From NCBI GenBank assembly GCA_964613485.1, contig CAZTHB010000015.1:1-18644 (forward strand): a stretch of 18,644 nucleotides of DNA, read 5' to 3'. Below, one piece after another: positions 13,859 to 18,644 of this stretch. The stretch comes from JADZGC01 sp964613485. GTDB taxonomy: Bacteria; Patescibacteriota; Saccharimonadia; CAILAD01; GCA-016700035. The position numbers and the translations under genes were made by a program. Every line of letters begins with the position of its first letter. Within the stretch, counting starts at the first letter, position 1. A model generated the notes under the pieces. The model did not search any database, was not told the DNA's origin, and was given only the letters and a program-made list of their open reading frames with translations.

Positions 13859-14182
13859 ATGACGCATAAGCTCAAACGCAAGCCAGCCAAGAAACCTTGG
13901 ATCGACAAAGCATTATCGATCATGGCATTCGTCGGACCAGCCTTGAGTTTGCCGCAAGTATTTCAGATATTTGCCACCAAGAGTGCGGCCGACTTATCAC
14001 TTTCATCGTGGCTTGGCTATCAGGTTTTGGCTATCCTCTGGCTTATCTATGGGATTACACATAAGGAGAGGCTTATTGTGTATTATCAAACTGCCTGGAT
14101 AGTAGTGCAAAGTATTATCATCCTTGGGATAATACTCTATGGGGATGTCTCTACGCTCTGGAACTTTGGCATACACTCATAG
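13859..14182 (+). CDS. SemiSWEET (PQ-loop) transporter, copy 2
   Basis: The product is 107 residues and aligns without gaps to copy 1. The first 18 residues are identical (MTHKLKRKPAKKPWIDKA), and the PQ motif (LPQVFQIF) is at the same place, as is the ending YGDVSTLW. Differences cluster in the membrane helices (for example GPALS for EPAAG ahead of the PQ motif), as expected for paralogs with different pores. It is co-transcribed with copy 1. Because SemiSWEETs work as dimers, the two could form homodimers or a heterodimer, which the sequence cannot settle. Confidence 0.88.
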   Translation: MTHKLKRKPAKKPWIDKALSIMAFVGPALSLPQVFQIFATKSAADLSLSSWLGYQVLAILWLIYGITHKERLIVYYQTAWIVVQSIIILGIILYGDVSTLWNFGIHS

Positions 14183-14184
14183 CA

Positions 14185-14213
14185 TTGAAATTATTCCTAA
14201 AATCAGATACGAT
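14185..14213 (+). promoter_or_regulatory. Promoter of tRNA-Phe/tRNA-Gly
   Basis: TTGAAA (14185-14190), 17 nt, TACGAT (14208-14213). Predicted start near 14220, about 23 nt before tRNA-Phe. Confidence 0.5.
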
Positions 14214-14242
14214 ATTGCAGTTCGCAGCAACTTTTCTTACAT

Positions 14243-14318
14243 GGCGTCTTAGCTCAGTTGGTAGAGCAGTGGCCTGAAGAGCCTCGTGTCGTTGGTTCGA
14301 TTCCAACAGACGCCACCA
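14243..14318 (+). tRNA. tRNA-Phe (GAA)
   Basis: A full cloverleaf: acceptor GGCGTCT/AGACGCC, anticodon loop CTGAAGA giving GAA, T loop TTCGATT, discriminator A and encoded CCA (14316-14318). The anticodon stem GTGGC/GCCTC has a U-U mismatch at its second pair. It is co-transcribed with tRNA-Gly, 7 nt downstream. Confidence 0.93.
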
Positions 14319-14325
14319 TATATAT

Positions 14326-14401
14326 GCGGGTGTAGCTCAGCTGATAGAGCGCTTCCTTGCCAAGGAAGAGGCCCCGGGTTTGAGTCCCGGTACCCGCACC
14401 A
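14326..14401 (+). tRNA. tRNA-Gly (GCC)
   Basis: Acceptor GCGGGTG/TACCCGC has one G-U pair. The anticodon loop TTGCCAA gives GCC on a perfect CTTCC/GGAAG stem. The T loop is TTTGAGT, the discriminator A, and CCA is encoded at 14399-14401. The 3' end lies inside the stem of the following hairpin. Confidence 0.95.
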
Positions 14402-14440
14402 ATATTAAAACCCCACAAAAGTGGGGTTTTAATATTGGTG
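14397..14440 (+). terminator. 20-bp perfect hairpin after tRNA-Gly
   Basis: Bases 14397-14416 pair perfectly with 14421-14440 around an AAAA loop. The core CCCCAC/GTGGGG is followed by TTTT inside the stem, so it works as an intrinsic terminator and is nearly symmetrical on both strands. Its outer end includes the last acceptor base, the discriminator and the CCA of tRNA-Gly. Confidence 0.85.
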
Positions 14441-14481
14441 ATAAAATGGGAAGCAGTTAGCTTAATATAGGGAACAAGCGT

Positions 14482-14862
14482 ATGTCAAAATACATCGATG
14501 GATTCGTACTCGTAGTGCCAAAAGGCAAAGAAGCAGAATATCAAAAGATGGCCGAGCTAGGGCGCGACTCATGGATGAAGCATGGCGCACTGCAGTACTT
14601 CGAGTGTCGAGGCGATGACCTCAAACAGCAAGAAATGGGCGATGAAAAGTCACGTGCATACCAAGAGATGACAGGAGCCGATAAAGATGAAAATGTCTGG
14701 TTCTCTTTCATCGTCTTCAAATCAAAAGCTCACCGCGATGAAGTGAACGCAAAAGTCATGGAAGAGATGGGCGAAACATTTGCCGAGATGGATGACTTCG
14801 CTATGCCTACTGACATGACGAAGATGGCGTATGGTGGCTTTGAGGTTGCTGTCGAAGGATGA
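14482..14862 (+). CDS. DUF1428 family protein (YbaA-like)
   Basis: The 126-residue product matches the DUF1428 family over its length. It starts SKYIDGFVLVVPKGKEAEYQ, continues with HGALQYFECRGDDL, VWFSFIVFKSKAHRDEVN and KVMEEMG, and ends FAMPTDMTKMAYGGFEV. These are small cytoplasmic proteins with a dimeric alpha/beta-barrel fold (ABM-like) and no firmly known role. A weak SD-like AGGGA lies about 10 nt before the ATG. The stop overlaps the next ATG by 4 nt, so the two are coupled. Confidence 0.9.
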   Translation: MSKYIDGFVLVVPKGKEAEYQKMAELGRDSWMKHGALQYFECRGDDLKQQEMGDEKSRAYQEMTGADKDENVWFSFIVFKSKAHRDEVNAKVMEEMGETFAEMDDFAMPTDMTKMAYGGFEVAVEG

Positions 14863-15305
14863 GCAAAGCCGACGAACGCCATGACATCACTGTTGAGCAA
14901 TATATCGATTCACTAGAAGACGAATCGCTTCAGAGTGATGCGAACACGCTCCTGCATCTCATGCAGCGAATCAGTAATGAGAAGCCCATCCTCTACGGAT
15001 ATGGCACTATCGGCTTCGGCGTATACAAGTATGAATACGCCAGTGGTCGCAAAGGTGAAGCCCACACGCTCGCCTTCTACCCACGTAAAGGCAAGATTAC
15101 GGTGTACCTCATGGATGGCACGAAACGATACGCGAGCAAGCTCGCGAATCTTGGTAAACACGCTACGACCGGGTATTGTCTGTATATCAAGCGACTCGAG
15201 GACATTCAGCTCCCCGTTCTCGAAGAAATACTTCGGGAATCCTACAAGCATATAACTAAGTTGGCGGAGTCTGGACCCATCGAAAGCATCCTCTGGCAGT
15301 CCTAA
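14859..15305 (+). CDS. DUF1801 family protein
   Basis: The 148-residue product matches DUF1801/YdhG-like proteins: VEQYIDSLEDESLQSDANTL, then ILYGYGTIGFGVYKYEY, AHTLAFYPRKGKITVYLMDG, and a Gly/Lys-rich region (LANLGKHATTGYCLYIKRL) before a C-terminal helix. The family has a frataxin-like or YdhG fold and unknown function. It is coupled to the DUF1428 gene by an ATGA overlap. The C-terminus ends with SIESILWQS-like residues and no membrane segment. Confidence 0.88.
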   Translation: MSKADERHDITVEQYIDSLEDESLQSDANTLLHLMQRISNEKPILYGYGTIGFGVYKYEYASGRKGEAHTLAFYPRKGKITVYLMDGTKRYASKLANLGKHATTGYCLYIKRLEDIQLPVLEEILRESYKHITKLAESGPIESILWQS

Positions 15306-15351
15306 CCTCAAGAAGCTAGACACACTCCATACAACCGACTAGTATCCTACT

Positions 15352-15624
15352 ATGAGCAACATTATCGAGAAAAAGATTCTCAAGAAATACTTTGATCTGA
15401 TCCAGTCTGGGCAAAAAACCTACGAGCTCAGGCTCGCTGACTGGCAGTGTAACTCCGGTGACACCTTACGATTGATTGAGATCGATGACATATCCAAGCA
15501 GCCAACCGGTCGTAAGATGGATAAAACCGTGGGGTTTGTTGGCAAGACCAAAGAGCTCGACTTTTGGACAGAAGACGAGATTCGCGAGCATGGCTATCAA
15601 ATAATTTCACTTCTCGACAAATGA
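15352..15624 (+). CDS. ASCH/DUF3850-like small protein
   Basis: The 90-residue product looks like a compact ASCH (PUA-like) domain. EKKILKKYFDLIQSGQKTYE carries the motif of the first helix and strand, LADWQCNSGDTLRLIEID forms the middle, and WTEDEIREHGYQIISL the end. ASCH domains bind RNA or nucleosides in several families (YqfB is an amidohydrolase), but the activity cannot be read here. TAGTAT lies 6 nt before the ATG, so the mRNA is probably leaderless. The stop overlaps the DUF2200 ATG by 4 nt. Confidence 0.7.
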   Translation: MSNIIEKKILKKYFDLIQSGQKTYELRLADWQCNSGDTLRLIEIDDISKQPTGRKMDKTVGFVGKTKELDFWTEDEIREHGYQIISLLDK

Positions 15625-15980
15625 CCGAGAACAAGCATCGCATCTATTCGGTAAGCTTCGCGAGCGTCTATCCCCTCTATGTGCGCAAAGTTGAAGGTAA
15701 GGGGCGTACTAAAGCAGAACTCGATGAAATCATTTATTGGCTTACTGGCTACACTAAGCACCAACTCCAGAAAATACTCAAAGACAATACAAACTTCGAA
15801 GACTTCTATACCAAGGCACCCAAGCCAAACCCAAATCGTAAACTCATCACAGGCGTCATCTGTGGCGTACGCGTTGAAGATATCAAAGAGCCAGTCATGC
15901 AGGAGCTGCGCTATCTCGACAAACTCGTCGATGAGCTCGCCAAGGGTAAGCCGATGGCAAAGGTTCTGCGTACGCCATAA
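15621..15980 (+). CDS. DUF2200 family protein
   Basis: From ATG 15621, which overlaps the preceding TGA, the product is 119 residues. It is a good match to DUF2200: HRIYSVSFASVYPLYVRKVE, KGRTKAELDEIIYWLTGY, the stretch PNPNRKLITGVICGVRVEDI, and LRYLDKLVDELAKGKPMAKV at the C-terminus. The family is small, cytoplasmic and of unknown function. A longer frame from 15564 begins inside the ASCH gene and lacks an SD, so the overlapping start is preferred. Confidence 0.92.
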   Translation: MTENKHRIYSVSFASVYPLYVRKVEGKGRTKAELDEIIYWLTGYTKHQLQKILKDNTNFEDFYTKAPKPNPNRKLITGVICGVRVEDIKEPVMQELRYLDKLVDELAKGKPMAKVLRTP

Positions 15981-16014
15981 TCCCCTCCACTATACTTTCT
16001 CGCGCGATACTAGT

Positions 16015-16020
16015 TATACT
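16015..16020 (+). promoter_or_regulatory. -10 box of topoisomerase IB
   Basis: TATACT 8 nt before the ATG at 16029; no SD is present. A second TATACT at 15991-15996 lies upstream, and no clear -35 is seen. Confidence 0.45.
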
Positions 16021-16028
16021 TAGATGAA

Positions 16029-17009
16029 ATGAAGCTCAGACAGCCCATATCTCGCATCAAAAAGGGTCGCAAATTTCTCTATATCGACGCCAGTGGCCTA
16101 ATCAAAGACAAAACAACCCTCACCTACATCGAATCACTCGCCATTCCGCCCGCCTGGGATATGGTCACGATCTCCCGCTCGCCAAATGCCAAGGTGCTCG
16201 TCATCGGTCAAGATGCCGCGGGTCGTAGTCAGTCGATATATAACCCCAAGTTTCGTGCCAAGCAGGAGAAGCTCAAATTTGACCGCATCTCTCGTTTCGC
16301 CATCGCATTACCCAAGCTGCGTCAACAAGTCGCAAAGGATCTACAGCGCAAGCGGCTCGTCAAAGAAAAGGTCCTAGCCTGTATCGTTCGCCTCATAGAT
16401 CATTCGTACTTCCGGGTAGGTAATGAAAAGTATGCTAAGGAAAACCAAAGTTACGGTATCACCACGATGCGCGCCAAACACACCGATGTCAGTGGCAATA
16501 CTGTGACTTTTGACTTCATTGGCAAAAGCGGCAAGCAGCACGTGAAGTCAATCACCGATCGACAGATCGCTCGCATCGTCAAACAGCTCGAGGAGCTCCC
16601 AGGCTATGAGATCTTTCGCTACATCGACAAGGACGGCAAGCTGCAGCACATCGACAGCCAGGATGTAAATGAATACGTAAAAACATACATGGGCGAAGAG
16701 TTTAGCGCCAAAGATTTCCGCACTTGGGGCGGCACATTGCTGGCGACGAGTGAGCTACTCGCAACCGACCGTATGCGCCATCACGCCGAGCGCCAGAAGC
16801 AAGTCGTCGAGGTAGTAAAAAGTGTCGCCTATCGCCTCGGTAATACGCCGTCAGTCGCCCGTGGCTCGTACATCGACCCCCGCGTTCTTAATGCCTATAC
16901 GGAATCGACACGACTAGAGAAAATCAAGGTCGCGATGGAAAAGATGCGCCCTCGCAAGTATATGACTCGCGAGGAACAGTGTGTGCTGCGAGTACTTGAA
17001 CAGGCATAG
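16029..17009 (+). CDS. DNA topoisomerase IB, poxvirus-like
   Basis: This 326-residue enzyme relaxes supercoils by forming a 3'-phosphotyrosyl bond. The length is that of bacterial/poxvirus TopIB. Visible catalytic groups: Arg129 in FRVGNEKY, the Lys in FDFIGKSGKQHV (about 166), Arg231 in DFRTWGGTLLA, and the nucleophile Tyr281 in RGSYIDPRVL. The N-terminal domain has IPPAWDMVTIS and GQDAAGRSQSIYNPKFR, both typical of the family. It is preceded by a -10 box 8 nt from the ATG and no SD. Most TopIB enzymes of bacteria are accessory to gyrase and TopoIA; its role here is not shown by context, as it stands alone. Confidence 0.95.
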   Translation: MKLRQPISRIKKGRKFLYIDASGLIKDKTTLTYIESLAIPPAWDMVTISRSPNAKVLVIGQDAAGRSQSIYNPKFRAKQEKLKFDRISRFAIALPKLRQQVAKDLQRKRLVKEKVLACIVRLIDHSYFRVGNEKYAKENQSYGITTMRAKHTDVSGNTVTFDFIGKSGKQHVKSITDRQIARIVKQLEELPGYEIFRYIDKDGKLQHIDSQDVNEYVKTYMGEEFSAKDFRTWGGTLLATSELLATDRMRHHAERQKQVVEVVKSVAYRLGNTPSVARGSYIDPRVLNAYTESTRLEKIKVAMEKMRPRKYMTREEQCVLRVLEQA

Positions 17010-17027
17010 AGCTTAGTAAAACGTATG

Positions 17028-17051
17028 ACGCCCCCGATTGCTCGGGGGCGT
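17028..17051. terminator. GC-rich hairpin between TopIB and the lipoprotein gene
   Basis: ACGCCCCCGA (17028-17037) pairs with TCGGGGGCGT (17042-17051) around TTGC. It lies between converging genes but lacks a T run on either side (the minus side has GTTTTA after 5 nt), so termination is likely but not textbook. Confidence 0.6.
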
Positions 17052-17117
17052 GTATGTACCTATTCGCGAAGAGTAGGCTGTAAGACAGAGCTCACGTAGT
17101 GGTGGTGGCTAGCCAGG

Positions 17118-17582
17118 CTAGACGACGCGGATGCCCACGTCGTAGTCCTTGCCGTTGAAGAGCACCTGGTACTCACCTGAGGCGAGCCGGACGATGAAGT
17201 CGGCTTCCTTCGGGTAGTACTCGCACATGCTCGAAGCCTTACGACTTCCCGCGAGGTATTGCACATCGCGTTTCTCGGCAGTGCCGGGCCCCATCTGCTT
17301 GACGGCGACCTTGTAGTCGAAGCACTTGCCGGTTGGGGCATTTGCCACGATACGGAGCACGACGGAATCGCGCTTGCTCGCAGTGAACACGTACTGCTTG
17401 GGGGCGACGTATGGCGTCTCCCAGCCGTACTGGTCGTGCGGTGCGTTGATCTCGATCGTGACGGTCGCATCCACCTCCGGCCCCGCATCAGCGGAGCCGA
17501 TAAGGCCGCAGCTGGAGAAGGTCGGGGTCACGGCGAGAACCGTGATCAGGATGAATTTGAGGAATCGCTTGGGGAGGTACAT
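17118..17582 (-). CDS. Putative secreted lipoprotein, unknown
   Basis: From the ATG at 17580-17582 the product is 154 residues; an upstream ATG at 17591 lies within the -10 box and is rejected. The N-terminus is a signal peptide (basic YLPKR, then FLKFILITVLAVTP) followed by FSSC with Cys25. This is a near-match to a lipobox, with Phe at -3 in place of Leu, so lipidation is plausible. The mature part looks like a beta-rich domain (VDATVTIEINAPHDQYGWET, then KQYVFTASKRDSVVLRIVA) with two further Cys that could form a disulfide. There is no known family. It has a perfect consensus promoter and favours G/C-ending codons, unlike its neighbours. Confidence 0.7.
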   Translation of the reverse strand: MYLPKRFLKFILITVLAVTPTFSSCGLIGSADAGPEVDATVTIEINAPHDQYGWETPYVAPKQYVFTASKRDSVVLRIVANAPTGKCFDYKVAVKQMGPGTAEKRDVQYLAGSRKASSMCEYYPKEADFIVRLASGEYQVLFNGKDYDVGIRVV

Positions 17583-17589
17583 GGCGAGC

Positions 17590-17618
17590 ATTATATCACT
17601 ATATTATTAATTTGTCAA
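17590..17618 (-). promoter_or_regulatory. Perfect consensus promoter of the lipoprotein gene
   Basis: On the minus strand, TTGACA (17613-17618), 17 nt, TATAAT (17590-17595), both without mismatch. The -10 is followed by 7 nt to the ATG at 17582, so the mRNA should begin at the start codon. Confidence 0.85.
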
Positions 17619-17656
17619 TATTCTCTGACACTCTCACTCACTGGGCTGACTGGGTA

Positions 17657-17685
17657 TTGCCGGTTGTGCATTTTTCGGGTATACT
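17657..17685 (+). promoter_or_regulatory. Promoter of tRNA-Val
   Basis: TTGCCG (17657-17662), 17 nt, TATACT (17680-17685). The predicted start is near 17692, 17 nt before the tRNA. Confidence 0.55.
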
Positions 17686-17708
17686 ACTCGGGTTATATTC
17701 GTTCTTTT

Positions 17709-17785
17709 GGGTGATTAGCTCAGTTGGCTAGAGCATCTCGTTTACACCGAGAGGGTCGGGGGTTCGAGTCCCTCATCACCCACCA
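17709..17785 (+). tRNA. tRNA-Val (TAC)
   Basis: Acceptor GGGTGAT/ATCACCC, anticodon loop TTTACAC giving TAC on a TCTCG/CGAGA stem, T loop TTCGAGT, discriminator A and encoded CCA (17783-17785). All pairs fit. Confidence 0.96.
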
Positions 17786-17865
17786 GTAGGACGCCTTTAA
17801 TGCAGCCATCTTTTGGGGGTATTAAAGACAGCCTAACAGATTGAATAATCAATCAGCACAAGTTG

Positions 17866-17890
17866 TAGACCTCTTTTTGAGGTCTATTTT
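17866..17890 (+). terminator. Terminator downstream of tRNA-Val
   Basis: TAGACCTC (17866-17873) pairs with GAGGTCTA (17879-17886) around TTTTT and is followed by TTTT. The 80 nt between it and the tRNA hold only a weak CTTTAAT/ATTAAAG pairing (17795-17801 with 17821-17827). Confidence 0.75.
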
Positions 17891-17960
17891 CGTCTTCGCA
17901 CATTCTCTCTGTACTTGCAACAGTGAGATGAAATCAGCTTAACCTTCGACGATATAGAAG

Positions 17961-17966
17961 TATAAT
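17961..17966 (+). promoter_or_regulatory. -10 box of the frameshifted gene
   Basis: A consensus TATAAT 6 nt before the ATG at 17973; no SD and no clear -35. Confidence 0.45.
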
Positions 17967-17972
17967 CAACTT

Positions 17973-18523
17973 ATGAACGATTTAGTTGACGCAATCGAGA
18001 AAGCACTAGGCGACCAGAACTATTGGGCAGCGCTCTACCTATCAATCAACATCCCTGATATTTGCCGCAAGTTCGAATTTGAAGGAAGCGGTTACCACTA
18101 TCCCAGATGGTTCGAATCATTCATGCCGAGGAACTACTGGGCACACGAAAGCGGAGAGGTGTATTTGAGTGGCATAGGTGCATATGCAATCTACTCCATG
18201 ATGTAAGCACTGACTTGGGTAGGGCCGGTGTGAAAGGAACCATCGCAGATAGGTTCTACTTTACTAAGCGCGGCCCGCATCTTCTTAAGGTCTCAGACAT
18301 CAACGGAGACAGCACTGTCAGGGTTAATTTAGGTGTTGCACCTTTTGCGTCCGATCTAGTCTCAGCGTACAGATCGTGGCGGGACGAGCTAAAGAATGGT
18401 GATCAGTTAAAATATGAAAAATGGCAAAGACTCGAATCCGAAATGGTCACTGTGAACGCCACTCACTCCAGTATTCCTTTCTTTACTTTTGTAGATCATG
18501 ACGAAGAAATACCCGACAGCTAA
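17973..18523 (+). pseudogene. Frameshifted gene, conserved hypothetical family
   Basis: Two frames read like one protein. The first (17973-18206) gives MNDLVDAIEKALGDQNYWAA, DICRKFEFEGSGYHYPRWFE and then SGIGAYAIYSMM before a stop. The second, in the next frame, continues from about 18186 as CNLLHDVSTDLGRAG and RFYFTKRGPHLLKV to a stop at 18521-18523. The pattern IPDIC...YPRWFE...Y and then a NLLHD motif is that of a widespread hypothetical family of about 180-200 residues, in which the LLH motif follows the Tyr directly. The break at about 18182-18200 needs a net change of one base (for example a missing 1 or 7 nt). It is either a true pseudogene or a sequence error; function is unknown. Confidence 0.7.
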
Positions 18524-18566
18524 TCGGACGGCGTGGCCCTTCTAGGACTCGCATTGCATGATGGAA

Positions 18567-18595
18567 TTTACAATAACGCAAAAAAATGGTATAAA
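18567..18595 (+). promoter_or_regulatory. Promoter with extended -10 at the right edge
   Basis: TTTACA (18567-18572), 17 nt, TATAAA (18590-18595), with TGG directly before the -10. Transcription would start near 18602 and run out of the window. A 7-bp hairpin (CCTCTCT 18613-18619 with AGAGAGG 18632-18638) lies in the leader. Confidence 0.55.
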
Positions 18596-18644
18596 TACCT
18601 AGTTCCATCCTGCCTCTCTGTCTGAGGGAATAGAGAGGTGAGAT

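Noticed and set aside
17060..17488. A 142-residue minus-strand frame within the lipoprotein gene
   Set aside because: Its product is a Ser/Arg-rich shadow translation; the other frame has a signal peptide and a promoter.
17583..17591. ATG at 17591 as the lipoprotein start
   Set aside because: It lies inside the -10 hexamer, so the transcript would not include it.
1..18644. CRISPR arrays, insertion sequences or phage structural genes
   Set aside because: I saw no regular spaced repeats, transposase motifs, capsid or terminase genes in the readable sequence.

Overview
The window looks like a chromosomal scaffold piece from a Patescibacteria/CPR bacterium, most likely a Candidatus Saccharibacteria (TM7) relative. 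The evidence is indirect. TGA acts as a stop throughout, which argues against the UGA-recoded Gracilibacteria and Absconditabacteria. Genes are small and tightly overlapping. The set of a split gatCAB operon, a LemA/HtpX pair, tandem SemiSWEETs, topoisomerase IB and many small DUF proteins fits that group. A run of 100 Ns inside gatB shows that this is an assembled scaffold.

Layout. 1-505 is a plus-strand unit with a good promoter, an uncertain ORF, a 42-residue membrane peptide and a strong terminator. 502-5700 is a minus-strand run: gatC, gatA, a membrane-anchored HEPN-like protein and gatB (all joined by 4-nt overlaps), then MscS and three small envelope proteins. 5754-6851 is a separate single-pass membrane protein with its own promoter. 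6925-10647 is a minus-strand operon of htpX, a polytopic membrane protein and ligA. 10700-12726 is an island of three plus-strand single-gene units, including a stand-alone SpoT/Mesh1-like HD hydrolase, lying between htpX and lemA. 12744-13450 holds lemA and tRNA-Cys (minus). 13493-14440 holds two tandem SemiSWEET genes, tRNA-Phe, tRNA-Gly and a long hairpin. 14482-15980 holds four small DUF/ASCH proteins in two coupled pairs. 16029-17009 is topoisomerase IB. 17118-17582 is a putative lipoprotein (minus). 17709-18523 holds tRNA-Val and a frameshifted gene, and a promoter points out of the right end.

Two expression styles are visible. Most first genes (gatC, the 365-aa membrane protein, htpX, SemiSWEET 1, topoisomerase IB, the ASCH gene, the lipoprotein and the frameshifted gene) have a -10 hexamer only 6-10 nt before the ATG, so their mRNAs should be leaderless or nearly so. 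The three island genes instead have short leaders that start with a shared GCACCTA element, carry a Shine-Dalgarno sequence, and end in their own terminators. The 42-aa gene shares the SD/ACCCC start context.

The core genes serve Gln/Asn-tRNA charging (GatCAB), replication and repair (LigA, TopoIB), and envelope proteostasis and osmotic or solute homeostasis (HtpX, LemA, MscS, SemiSWEET). The points I find most worth following are the HEPN-like protein inside gatCAB, the cysteine-free LigA that has lost its zinc finger, the island with its shared 5'-leader element, and the recurrent leaderless promoters.
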